Below, in pieces: positions 17,479 through 26,781 of a stretch of 64,000 bases of DNA. The stretch's first letter is position 1; each line of letters opens with the position of its first letter. Origin of the DNA: G963663365 sp963663365 (GTDB lineage: Bacteria > Hinthialibacterota > Hinthialibacteria > Hinthialibacterales > G963663365). Both the position numbers and the translations under genes were made by a program. Location of the stretch: the NCBI GenBank assembly GCA_963663365.2, contig CAXXIH010000001.1:434001-498000 (forward strand), written 5' to 3'. Under the pieces are notes generated by a model. It was not told the DNA's origin. It saw only the letters and a program-made list of their open reading frames with translations, and did no database searches.

Positions 17479-19875
17479 ATGAATGTTTTGCTGCTTAGTC
17501 TTCTATCGTTGTGTTCACCACCGGATATGGTGCAGCGTATTGTTGTGCCGAGTGTGACGGAGACGATTGTCATTGATGGACGGCTCGATGAAAAGGCTTG
17601 GCAATCCGCGCCTTTGCTCAGTGGCTTTGCAATCGGTGGAAGCACGATACCGGCGCCTGTACGTAATGAGGTGAGGCTGCTTTGTGATGGCGCCTTTCTT
17701 TATACCGCATTTGTTTGTGAAGAACCTGCGATTGAGGCGGTGAAGCAAGCGCTTGCTGAATTTACGGAAGCGAATTGGGATACGGAGCGTATCGAATTCC
17801 AATTCGATATTCCACATGGGCAGCCGCATTATCGCGAGTTTATGGTGAATCCGAATGGTTTTGGTTCAGTTGGCTACGCGCTCGACAAAGAAGCCGCCGA
17901 TGCCATCCAATCAGCTTGTGAATACCGGGATTCCGCTTGGGTGGGGGAATGTGCCTTACCATTGAAGGCTTATGGCATTGGAGCATTGAATACACAGGTC
18001 GTATGGGGGGTGAATATCAGCCGCTTTCGTACGTATTTTGCGCCGGACCGCGATGAAACCTATCAATGGACGGGAAATCCATTCGGATTCCGGGATACGT
18101 CCAAATATGCGGAACTGGTACTCGGCCCCGAGACCGGTTTGATTGTCGAATCGCTATGCCTAGGTGAATGTGGAGCCGGTCCCGAGAATCCCGTATATGT
18201 ACGATTGAATAATCTCGGCGAGACCCAAAACGTATCGGTGTATACCTATGCCGGAGATGAGAAAAACGGTACCGCTACGCTCTTAGATGTGAAGGCCGGA
18301 GTCGCGGATTATACCGGGAATCTCACGCTTCAGTCCGAGCCTAACCAGCAACAGGTGATTCTTTCGATCGTCGATAATGCCACCAAGCGCCCCCTCTATA
18401 CGCGCTTGGATCATGCCAATTTAGCTCCCCCGATTCACGTTGATTTTATATCGCCTGCCTATCGGGGGCTTTTAACTCCGCAAGACAAGAGCGTAGATTT
18501 TAATGTCGATTTGGGCGTTTCACCGGGGGCGTTGCGCGATGCGGAGATTGAGACCGCGATTATTCAACAATCTCGCGTTATCCAAAGTGCAAAATCCAAA
18601 GTCCAAGGAAAAAGCACAGCGTTCTCATTCGATGCCGCGCAACTGAAAGGTGGCAGCAATCAGCTTCATGTCGCAGTCACAAATGCCACCGGCGAGGTGA
18701 TTGCCTCTGATTCTTTGGAAATTCGGAAGGCCGGTGAGGGCGGGCTTACTCATATTCAGGGCCGAATTGACGAAAACCTTCGGCTTGTTGTGAAGGGGGA
18801 ACCGTTTTTTCCTCTTGGTTGGTATTCAGGTCACAGCCCGGATCATTTGCGCGAGATCGCCGATGCCGGATGTTTCAATTGCGTACTCGACTACGGCATG
18901 AACCATCTAAGTTTCGATGAGATCAAAACTTATCTCGATACCGCAAATGAACTGGGAATGAAGATCATTTACTGCTGTAATGATCTCTATCCCGGTGCGG
19001 AGTATTTTTCCGATAAGAGTGTTTGGAGCGGTAATCGGGAGATTGCGGAGGCGACAATCCGGGCTTTCCGGGATCACCCCGCTTTGATTACTTGGTACTT
19101 GAATGATGAGTTGCCGGAGGAGAAGACGCCTGAACTGCTCGATTATTATCGTATGTTCCGTGACCTTTCTCCCGATCTTCCAACATTACTTGTGCACTTC
19201 AAAACCCAATTGCTTAGGCCAATGGGAAAGACCACCGATATTCTCGGTCTCGATAATTACCCGGTGCCGCGCGCTCCGTTGACCGAGGTCAGTGATTTTA
19301 TCGATCAAGGATATGCTGCGGTGGATGGACGCAAGCCGGTGTGGATGGTTTTGCAGGCGTTTGCTTGGTACCAATACCGGGAGCCGGAACAACCCGTGGA
19401 AGGAAATCCCCGTGCGCGAATCCCAACCGAGTCGGAACTGCGGCATGGACGCGCGCCTACACGGGATGAAGTGCGGTGCATGACCTATCTTTCATTAACG
19501 CATAATTCCAAAGCGCTCCTCTATTATTGTTATTATGATTTGCGTGTTCTACCTCAGTACGAAGAAATGTGGGGCTGGTTAAAAGAGATTGGCGCGGAAG
19601 TCAAAGAGCTGAATCCAGCTTTGTTGTCGGCCGCGACAATAAAGAGCTCGTGTGGGGATCCGCGTATCCATCATCTGGCGCGCAAAGTAGATCATGAAAT
19701 CATCCTAATGGCGGTCAATGGCACAGCGGAGCCGGGCGTGGCCCGTGTGCAAATCGAGGAGCATCGAACCGGACGCGTTCAGGTTCTTTTTGAAGACCGC
19801 TATGTCGATATCTTAGATGGAATCATTGAAGATTCTTTTGAGCCGCATGAAGCCCATGTATACCGGCTTCGGTGA
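17479..19875 (+). CDS. secreted CBM9-like plus TIM-barrel glycosidase-like protein
   Basis: 798 residues. A short signal (NVLLLSLLSLCS) is followed by a CBM9-like domain (about 20-215): TIVIDGRLDEKAWQSAP, GAFLYTAFVCEEP, REFMVNPNGF and WGVNISRFRTYF. A linker of beta domains (about 220-420) leads to a TIM barrel (about 425-720), which opens with KGEPFFPLGWYSG and carries YLNDELPEEKTP and LGLDNYPVP, typical of GH2/GH5-like clan A barrels. A short C-terminal beta region ends the chain. The AAGGAAG site 7 bp upstream fits ATG 17479. The carbohydrate target is unknown. The 3' end carries one copy of a 24-bp direct repeat. Confidence 0.7.
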   Translation: MNVLLLSLLSLCSPPDMVQRIVVPSVTETIVIDGRLDEKAWQSAPLLSGFAIGGSTIPAPVRNEVRLLCDGAFLYTAFVCEEPAIEAVKQALAEFTEANWDTERIEFQFDIPHGQPHYREFMVNPNGFGSVGYALDKEAADAIQSACEYRDSAWVGECALPLKAYGIGALNTQVVWGVNISRFRTYFAPDRDETYQWTGNPFGFRDTSKYAELVLGPETGLIVESLCLGECGAGPENPVYVRLNNLGETQNVSVYTYAGDEKNGTATLLDVKAGVADYTGNLTLQSEPNQQQVILSIVDNATKRPLYTRLDHANLAPPIHVDFISPAYRGLLTPQDKSVDFNVDLGVSPGALRDAEIETAIIQQSRVIQSAKSKVQGKSTAFSFDAAQLKGGSNQLHVAVTNATGEVIASDSLEIRKAGEGGLTHIQGRIDENLRLVVKGEPFFPLGWYSGHSPDHLREIADAGCFNCVLDYGMNHLSFDEIKTYLDTANELGMKIIYCCNDLYPGAEYFSDKSVWSGNREIAEATIRAFRDHPALITWYLNDELPEEKTPELLDYYRMFRDLSPDLPTLLVHFKTQLLRPMGKTTDILGLDNYPVPRAPLTEVSDFIDQGYAAVDGRKPVWMVLQAFAWYQYREPEQPVEGNPRARIPTESELRHGRAPTRDEVRCMTYLSLTHNSKALLYYCYYDLRVLPQYEEMWGWLKEIGAEVKELNPALLSAATIKSSCGDPRIHHLARKVDHEIILMAVNGTAEPGVARVQIEEHRTGRVQVLFEDRYVDILDGIIEDSFEPHEAHVYRLR

Positions 19876-19907
19876 TTGTTTGCATCATTGAAGATTCTTT
19901 TGAGCCG
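19822..19907 (+). repeat. 24-bp direct repeat at the 17479/19938 gene junction
   Basis: The same 24 bp (beginning ATCATTGAAGATTC and ending TTGAGCCG) occur at 19822-19845 and 19884-19907, 62 bp apart. The first copy encodes IIEDSFEP near the end of the upstream protein. The second lies just after that gene's stop and upstream of the Tat-protein start. Flanks do not match, so this is a short exact duplication. Confidence 0.9.
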
Positions 19908-19937
19908 AAACCGCAAATGGTTAGCGAGGTGGAGAAG

Positions 19938-22544
19938 ATGCCGGATCAAAAAAAAGGTGTTTCACGCAGAAATTTTGTGAAAGCGGGAACCTTGGCAACA
20001 GCCACGGTGGCGGCTTCACAAGTGCTGCAAGCCGGAAGCGCGGAGTCGGCAGCCATGAAAGAAGAGCCGCTTAAGGATTATGCGGTTACGCATGCCGGAA
20101 TCAGACCGCTTTTGCACCCCCGGTTGGGTGTGGAAGTCAACAGCCAGACCGCGGTTCGATATCTTAGATTTCTTGCACCAGCCAAAATTGACCGCTTGGA
20201 ACTGGGGCGAATTCGTTATGGTCGTGCAATACCGCAAGTGCCAACGCATCCTGCGCATCTTGTAATTTCAACGCTAAATGAAAAAACAAGCACATGGGAA
20301 ATCATCCGCGAAGTTGACTTGCCGCCGGATCCTGATGTTGCAGGTGAAGGACTCAACCAAGAGATGACCGAAGAGGAGATGGATGCGCATTTTAAGAGCA
20401 TTCTTGACAAGCCTCCTTATGTCATCGAACTCGGTGGCTTCGAGGCTACACATTTGCGTGTTGAATGTGACCGGGAGCATCCTTACTGGCCCAATCATGG
20501 CGAGTGCAATGGCGGCGAATTCAATGTTCCTTTTGGTGCATTAAACAATCTTTGCGCGTATGGCGATCTGGATGAAGATAAAAAAGTTAAGGCTTCATAT
20601 ATTCCCGGACTCAAAATTGTGGAATTCGATCCGAACGCTCTGGATGGAATGACCGTTACAGATAAGCCGGATATGCTTTTGTTTGAAGGCAAATTCCTCT
20701 CCATCGGCTTTTCTATGCGGCGTCCGGTGTTGATGCATTTCGGATGGGATGTCTTGGGCGAAACGGCCGCTTCAAAGTCACGGCTTTTGGCGTCCTGCAA
20801 TCATGGCGGGCGAATGAAGATGCTTGGTGGATTGAGCGGGCCGCTCCTGCGCACCTTGGATATGGATTATGGATCCCACCGTTGGACTGGGGAAGTCGCC
20901 GTAAAAGCCAATCGCGTTGAATACAAAAACTTACGGGCTGTGAATGGCCTAACAATCAATGCTGCATTTACCGTGGAACCTAAACGGATCCTCATTGAAC
21001 TTGAGCAGAGTTGCGAAAAAGAAATATCGGTATTGGAGGCTGAAGCCTGGCGAATCGTCTGGGATTTATCCGCCGGAATCACCGGAGCGGCTGCCAAACC
21101 GACACTTCTGCCTGGCCGTAACGGCGATGTTGAGATGCCGTTCCTTTGGGCGACCGATGGTGTCGGATGTCTCTCCTTCCGCAAAATTGAAGGCGCGGAT
21201 AAAGATGTTCAATACCAAGTTGAAAGTTATCGTTCTCAGAGCTGCCTCAGCGGGGGTGTGGTATTCGGAAACCATCCCCGCCCTTCAGAATGTTTTGTGA
21301 TACCCAAGGGGACACGAAAAGCCGTTTTTGAATTAGCACTAACGAATATCGAACCTTTGCAAGCCGATAATACCGCCGAGCCGAGCAACGGATTGCGTCG
21401 TCATTGGCCGACCGTGTTTTCATGTTTTCGCCCGGAATACCGGGGATTTTCAAACAATGCCGCCTCAGTTAACTGTCATCTCTCCCAAGGCCCGCCGCTT
21501 GAAATCGCCGCATATACTGCGCGGAATGAAAATGGCCTGGAGCCTCTAGAACTGGCCCGGTATACGATTGGCCGTTCGTTTTTAGATGGAGGAGGCTACG
21601 GCTATTGGCGCAATCTATATTTGGACTCTGATCCCATTGTGGTCAGCGCCGCCGGGCGTATTCACCAGGCCAAGCCCGAGATGGCCTGGCTGAGGCTTAT
21701 CGAGCCCGGTTTTGTTGAGACTGTCCAACGTATGGGAGAAAAGATGCAAGGCGGCCTAGCTGTCTGTACCGCACTTTCAGGCAACTCCGGTTCCTATCGC
21801 TGGAGTACAAATGCCATGGATGTTGTCGGGTTCGGGCATATTGACGCGTATGTGAATGCCTGGACGTACCGTGCTTTCCGCAACGCCACGGCTCTTTTGA
21901 CTGATCTCGGACGCAAGGATTTGGCGGAGCGTTGCCGGGCATGGGCCGCGCAACTGAGAGAAACATTTACAAAAGAATTAGTGAATCCCGAAACCGGTTG
22001 GGTTGTGGGGTGGCGCAGCCGGGATGGCGAACTCCATGACTATGCTTTTACATGGGTTAACGGTGCCGCACTGGCCTTTGGCCTTCTCGATCCTCCCGCT
22101 GCCAAAAAGGCTCTTGAGAACCTCGAACATTTGCGGGAAACACAATGTCCTCCCACCGCTCGTATGGGCATTCCCTGCAATCTTCTGCCTATTGCTGAAG
22201 AAGACCAAACGTTGCCCCGCATTCTTGGATTGATTGAGCCGACATTTGAGAAATACACCGATGGCAGTCTTTCCGGTTGGCCTGCGACGTACTATTTGCG
22301 TGCGCTTTCAATCTACGGACTGAAAGATCGTGCTAAAAAGATGGCGAAAGAACTCGATGAGGGGTACGAAGCGGGAATCTTTAATGGTGGCATGGGAGCG
22401 GGCAATGAATTCTGTTCTTGGGAAGGATTCGCCACAGGATATGAAGGGACGTTAATCGGCTGTTTCGGACCGATGTACGCTATCGCTATTGAACAAGGCG
22501 TCTTAAAGCCCCGTGAACCCGAATGGTGGCCCGCCGGAGGTTGA
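19938..22544 (+). CDS. Tat-exported alpha/alpha-toroid glycosidase-like protein
   Basis: I start at ATG 19938 because it opens a clean Tat leader (VSRRNFVKAGTLATATVAASQVLQAG) behind GGTGGAG; frames further upstream would prepend the direct-repeat sequence. The protein is 868 residues. An N-terminal beta-sandwich part with a discoidin-like sequence (about 30-190, RPLLHPRLGVEVNSQTAVRYLR, FEATHLRVECDREHPYW) precedes a second beta region. The C-terminal half (about 530-860) reads as an alpha/alpha toroid (NAWTYRAFRNATALL, DYAFTWVNGAALAFGLL, SWEGFATGYEGTLIG) as in GH78-like enzymes. Substrate unknown. It follows the CBM9/TIM-barrel gene by 62 bp. Confidence 0.65.
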   Translation: MPDQKKGVSRRNFVKAGTLATATVAASQVLQAGSAESAAMKEEPLKDYAVTHAGIRPLLHPRLGVEVNSQTAVRYLRFLAPAKIDRLELGRIRYGRAIPQVPTHPAHLVISTLNEKTSTWEIIREVDLPPDPDVAGEGLNQEMTEEEMDAHFKSILDKPPYVIELGGFEATHLRVECDREHPYWPNHGECNGGEFNVPFGALNNLCAYGDLDEDKKVKASYIPGLKIVEFDPNALDGMTVTDKPDMLLFEGKFLSIGFSMRRPVLMHFGWDVLGETAASKSRLLASCNHGGRMKMLGGLSGPLLRTLDMDYGSHRWTGEVAVKANRVEYKNLRAVNGLTINAAFTVEPKRILIELEQSCEKEISVLEAEAWRIVWDLSAGITGAAAKPTLLPGRNGDVEMPFLWATDGVGCLSFRKIEGADKDVQYQVESYRSQSCLSGGVVFGNHPRPSECFVIPKGTRKAVFELALTNIEPLQADNTAEPSNGLRRHWPTVFSCFRPEYRGFSNNAASVNCHLSQGPPLEIAAYTARNENGLEPLELARYTIGRSFLDGGGYGYWRNLYLDSDPIVVSAAGRIHQAKPEMAWLRLIEPGFVETVQRMGEKMQGGLAVCTALSGNSGSYRWSTNAMDVVGFGHIDAYVNAWTYRAFRNATALLTDLGRKDLAERCRAWAAQLRETFTKELVNPETGWVVGWRSRDGELHDYAFTWVNGAALAFGLLDPPAAKKALENLEHLRETQCPPTARMGIPCNLLPIAEEDQTLPRILGLIEPTFEKYTDGSLSGWPATYYLRALSIYGLKDRAKKMAKELDEGYEAGIFNGGMGAGNEFCSWEGFATGYEGTLIGCFGPMYAIAIEQGVLKPREPEWWPAGG

Positions 22545-22562
22545 CCGTTTCAACATAGCTGA

Positions 22563-25208
22563 TTAATTGAGTAGTTGGCGGATATCCAGAACATAGAGTT
22601 TGCGGTCCAAGGCTGTATAGATGAGTTCTTGGAGTCTATCGTCATAGAGCAGGCCTGTGCCGATCAATCCGTCTTGCGTTCCTGTGTATCGCCCTTTGAT
22701 CTCACCATCGAGACTTGTAATCACGATTGAATTACCGGCCCCAATTGCAAGATAACTTTTGTCTTGATACTTCAATTCAAGCGGTTGTGTTCGTATCTCA
22801 TCGCCTAGTTGTGTATCGAAGCACAGCTTGCCGTTTGAATCATAGGCTAAGAGATGTCCCTGATCTGTTCCGGTATAGAGGCGGAATTCTCCATTGGCTT
22901 GTAGCGACAGCGCCGGAGTATTGGCAGCGCCTGAGGCCTGCGGAAATGTGAACATGGAATAATCGTTGCCGTCTTGATCAAACAGATAGAGACCCTCATC
23001 TGAGGCAACGGAGATTACGGTAGTGTCATCAATCTGATGAATGGCTGGGCTTCCGGTTAATGAACTCGGCAGCTGTTTCCCCCAGCAAAGCGTACCGGCG
23101 GCATCGAGTGCAAATACACGTCCGCCATCCGTTGCAAACACTACTCGTGAGTCTTTTGCGTTTGTAATGACCGGGTTGGCTGAGATGACACCGGCATCAT
23201 ATTTCCAACGCATTTTGCCATCCGTCGAAAGACCATAGACCGTGCCGTCAAGCGAAGCACAAATGACTATGGGATCATTTTGCGAGCCGGGAATAAACAC
23301 GGGCTTTGAGACGATGCCGTTTCCGGTTTTGAATTTCCATAAAAGCCTGCCCGCGTTATCAAAAACATATAAATTTCCATCCGCCGCCCCGGCTAGAAGT
23401 TCCTCGTGACCGTCCCCATTGATATCTTCTGTAGCCGGATCTGAAATGTTGGGGTAACGCACACGCAACCCGAAGGTGTTGTGGAACCAAACCTCTTGCC
23501 CTCCTCGATTAAAAGCGTGAATACGATTATCGCGCCCATTGATAACGATTTCACCCACACCGTCGCCGGTTATATCGAAAAGCACCGGATCTTTACCCGA
23601 CTCGCAATTGGTGGGAACGAACCATTTGACCGGTGGATCAATGAGGCTCTCGATGTCGGAGCAAAAACTTCTCATTATTGTTGGCGATAAGAGTTCGGAA
23701 GCCTTCGTGTTTTGATTTTCGATCCGGTCCGCGTGTTCGTGCACTTTTGTCAGGACTGCATCTAACGCCGGACGCTGTGACTGATCCCCTTTATGTAGAA
23801 ACCAATAGCGGAAATAGGCTTCATTGATCCAACGCCAACTGGAGGCAATTATCCCGGCGTTTTGAAAAAGCCCGGTTAGGTATTGGTAGTCGGCCTTCGA
23901 TAAATAAGGCTTTGCCAGATTGATATCGGCCATGGAAGCCTTGATAAGTTCTATCGCCTTTTCTTTTTCTTGCACGCTCTTTTCCAGCGTCTGCATGGTT
24001 GGGTTGAGCAGCTCTTCGGCTATCGGGATGAGTTCGGGCTTCCAGCGGGCCTGTACATCACGGCAGAACAAGCAATGCATGATTCGCGTTCCATCCATAT
24101 AGCTCAAAGGCTCCATGCGGCCGGAAAACTTAAATATCTTGAAACTAAGCGTGAAGTAAACCAAATTGGCGATTTCGTTACTTCTTTTGAGTGCTGAGAT
24201 GATATGAGGCGCAGCCTCGGGGCCGTATTTCTTAGTGGCCCAATCCTGCCAAAGCGTTTCGAGATCGCAATCGGGATTCTGAGCGAGAGCCGCAAAGGCA
24301 ACACCGTTCATCTCGTTGGCCGAACCGTATGTGTGTCCTTCCCATTCGGTGCGGCCGATAATCCCGGCGGCGTTTTGGCTGCGCGCGTATCTAATTTGTT
24401 CTTGAAGATAATCGGCGTAAACCCAAGGTGTATACGTGTCACCGTGATATTGTCCGGTTAGATCGAATTCAACGATCTGTTTATGTGGCGCGACTTTGCC
24501 GATAAAGGGATTTGAAGGATAGTGCTGAAACCAATCTCCCCAATTGACTTTGGTCATAATGGTGATGTCATCAGGAATTTCCTTAAACGCTTCTAACATC
24601 CAATCATAATCTTCAGGAATCCAAGTAAATGTGCGCAGGATCAGTTCTTTTCCGGCTGGGTGGAGGACATCATGGATTTCACGGGCCATTCGGGAAAACC
24701 GTTCGAGCGGAGTGAGCGGACTTATAACCAGATTGTCGTCATCGATTGGGACTTCAGTTTCGGTGAGTGTGACGACAACACCGTCGATATCGGGCAGTGC
24801 TTTTAGCAGCGTGCGATAACGATCTCCCATCCATTGCCAAAATGCGTCGCCATGGGCGGCGACTTTTCCGCCTTGGATAAAACGTTCAGGTGTTTCATCG
24901 AGTTCGTGAGTCCAAGCATAAGCCTTGATGCCGTGCTTATGGCAGAGCGCGATTAGCTCGCGGATGTCCCTGTTTCGATCCGGCTCCAGATACTCCTGCA
25001 AATCCATTCCGATGTGGTGGCAAAATTGGATATGGTTAATACCTTGCTCTGCGGCACGAGAAATCATTTTGCGCAAATAGGGCATATCATAATCCAAAAG
25101 CACCCAAGCGCGTGTTTCGAATGCCGTTTCCGGAAATTCTGCGCAGAATGGCCCGATAGCAATGAGACCGAGCAGGATAATCGAATTAATACGCAACTGC
25201 ATTCTCAT
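22563..25208 (-). CDS. secreted glycosidase-like TIM barrel fused to PQQ/FG-GAP beta-propeller
   Basis: 881 residues. After a signal peptide (SIILLGLIAIGPFCAEF), residues about 30-330 form a barrel with GH67/GH20-like features: INHIQFCHHIGMD, KAYAWTHELDETPE, GVVVTLTETEVPIDDD and GIIGRTEWEGHTYGS. A helical region (about 350-540) follows. The last ~330 residues are a propeller: an FG-GAP-like D-x-T-G-D-G and DINGDGHEELL pair, then PQQ-type blades (LYVFDNAGRLLWKFKTGNG, VYGLSTDGKMRWKYDAG, VFALDAAGTLCWGK). A strong GGAGGAG precedes two nearby ATGs (25208, 25202), and either could be used. It is last in the minus-strand block with the pectate lyase. Confidence 0.7.
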   Translation of the reverse strand: MRMQLRINSIILLGLIAIGPFCAEFPETAFETRAWVLLDYDMPYLRKMISRAAEQGINHIQFCHHIGMDLQEYLEPDRNRDIRELIALCHKHGIKAYAWTHELDETPERFIQGGKVAAHGDAFWQWMGDRYRTLLKALPDIDGVVVTLTETEVPIDDDNLVISPLTPLERFSRMAREIHDVLHPAGKELILRTFTWIPEDYDWMLEAFKEIPDDITIMTKVNWGDWFQHYPSNPFIGKVAPHKQIVEFDLTGQYHGDTYTPWVYADYLQEQIRYARSQNAAGIIGRTEWEGHTYGSANEMNGVAFAALAQNPDCDLETLWQDWATKKYGPEAAPHIISALKRSNEIANLVYFTLSFKIFKFSGRMEPLSYMDGTRIMHCLFCRDVQARWKPELIPIAEELLNPTMQTLEKSVQEKEKAIELIKASMADINLAKPYLSKADYQYLTGLFQNAGIIASSWRWINEAYFRYWFLHKGDQSQRPALDAVLTKVHEHADRIENQNTKASELLSPTIMRSFCSDIESLIDPPVKWFVPTNCESGKDPVLFDITGDGVGEIVINGRDNRIHAFNRGGQEVWFHNTFGLRVRYPNISDPATEDINGDGHEELLAGAADGNLYVFDNAGRLLWKFKTGNGIVSKPVFIPGSQNDPIVICASLDGTVYGLSTDGKMRWKYDAGVISANPVITNAKDSRVVFATDGGRVFALDAAGTLCWGKQLPSSLTGSPAIHQIDDTTVISVASDEGLYLFDQDGNDYSMFTFPQASGAANTPALSLQANGEFRLYTGTDQGHLLAYDSNGKLCFDTQLGDEIRTQPLELKYQDKSYLAIGAGNSIVITSLDGEIKGRYTGTQDGLIGTGLLYDDRLQELIYTALDRKLYVLDIRQLLN

Positions 25209-25247
25209 TGTCTCCTCCCGGTCTCAAACTGTATCGGATTTTGTGGC

Positions 25248-26720
25248 TTATTTCATTGATTGCAGATAGCCCAGCATGGTTTTCATGTTGTTGACATATG
25301 TGCGAATGTTGATCCCTTTGAATGTACGCTGTGGTTTGAATTTCCAATCCGTATAATCCTTTACAGTGACATCTTCAATCCATGCTCCACGTTCGTTCAT
25401 TGAATCGATCATCGCTTGAATAGTCTCGGGCGAAGCCTCGGGGGGGGCAGGCTGCGCCGCTTGCTCGGCTGCGTATTCCGCCATGGCTTCATCAGGTGAC
25501 ATGGCAAAAACTCGCTTGTATTCCTTGCGCATTCCTTCAACATCGACATTGATCTGCATGCCGTAATGGCCCGGGAAATTTCCAGGCTCAGAATCCACCC
25601 AGTACCGGCCATCCTGACGGCTTGTGCCTTCGCGGTGCGCATAAAGCGGCTTATTTGTTCCTTCTTCAACGAATTGTGCGTGCGTACGGTTTTCGGCATG
25701 ACCGGGCGGTAGAGGGGCATTTTCCAGCCAGTCTAAAGCGTCAGGAATACCGCGCAGGAACCTGCGGTCACCCGTTATTTTGTAATAGTTCATCAGATTC
25801 AGGATACAGGCCGAAGTTGTACTGGGCGCAATGCTCTTAGGTTCAAAACTTCGGGCGCCGGCCGGATTGAGATCGAGATCATATTGCTGAGCCCAGCCAG
25901 CCTGTGGTGTTCCCACTTGGGAGATCACGACAAAATACATGCCGCGTAATGCGGCCTTTTTATATTCTTCGTTGCCTAATTGCTCATAGCATTTCAGCAA
26001 GAACATAATATTCCCGGCGTTGACGCCATCGTTGTATGTATAGAAAGAAGTGTAATCAGGATGTCCCTCTTCGCCATGATCGTAGCGTAATGGATAGCGT
26101 TGCGGCCAGCCGCCCAAGGGATATTGAGATTCGAGCACAAAATCGACGGCTTTTAAGAGCGGAACTCGATATTCCGGGTCCAATGTCGTCATATAGAGGT
26201 CGAGAAGAAACTCGGCCGCTCCGATGGTTGTGTTGTCATCGAAAGTGCAGTTGCCGTAATAGTGATAGAACTCTTCCCACCCCCAGCAGTTTGCCGCAAC
26301 TTCTTCGTACCATTTCTCAAGACCCTCAGGTTCGAAGTCGACCAAGTAATGCCAGCCGCCGGAGGGATGTTGCCCCCAAATCAGCGCATTGGCAGTCCGT
26401 TCGGCGTAGCGCAGGAAACGCTCATCGCCTGTGGCTTTATAGGTTTCAAGGCAAATCCGCCCCACGCTGACCGTCCCTGGTTCTTGTATCCAAATCATGG
26501 AGTTGCGGGCCGGAATCTCCCCCCAGCGTTCGCTGAGGTCTTCCGTATATTTTTCGACAAAACCGCCGTGAGTCGAGACGGTATCCATCATAAAGGCCGT
26601 CGCTTTGTGCATCGCCTGCAATGTCTCATCGGCGCTTGGGGCGCTTAAACTGAATTGTGGAAGCAACAAGCAAACAGACGCAAACATCACAATGATCGAT
26701 CCGTGTAGTGTTGTTCTCAT
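25248..26720 (-). CDS. secreted PL10-like pectate lyase
   Basis: 490 residues with a signal peptide (GSIIVMFASVCLLLPQFSLSAPS). The chain is an (alpha/alpha) toroid of the pectate lyase 10 type. Key signatures are QHPSGGWHYLVDF, the FDDNTTIGAAEFLLDLY turn, ESQYPLGGWPQRYPLRYD and SFYTYNDGVNAGNIMFLL, which parallel the GGWPxxYP and TYND elements of PL10 enzymes. These lyases cleave polygalacturonate by calcium-assisted beta-elimination. The C-terminal ~90 residues (Pro/Ala/Glu-rich, then a WIEDVTVKDY region) extend beyond the catalytic core. It lies 39 bp upstream of the propeller-fusion gene and 61 bp downstream of the CBM9 lipoprotein gene, consistent with one operon. Confidence 0.7.
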   Translation of the reverse strand: MRTTLHGSIIVMFASVCLLLPQFSLSAPSADETLQAMHKATAFMMDTVSTHGGFVEKYTEDLSERWGEIPARNSMIWIQEPGTVSVGRICLETYKATGDERFLRYAERTANALIWGQHPSGGWHYLVDFEPEGLEKWYEEVAANCWGWEEFYHYYGNCTFDDNTTIGAAEFLLDLYMTTLDPEYRVPLLKAVDFVLESQYPLGGWPQRYPLRYDHGEEGHPDYTSFYTYNDGVNAGNIMFLLKCYEQLGNEEYKKAALRGMYFVVISQVGTPQAGWAQQYDLDLNPAGARSFEPKSIAPSTTSACILNLMNYYKITGDRRFLRGIPDALDWLENAPLPPGHAENRTHAQFVEEGTNKPLYAHREGTSRQDGRYWVDSEPGNFPGHYGMQINVDVEGMRKEYKRVFAMSPDEAMAEYAAEQAAQPAPPEASPETIQAMIDSMNERGAWIEDVTVKDYTDWKFKPQRTFKGINIRTYVNNMKTMLGYLQSMK

Positions 26721-26781
26721 TTTCTTCTCCAGGCAAAAAACTTGTTCTGTATAGCTTTAAAGCTGATTTTGTATGCTGGTA

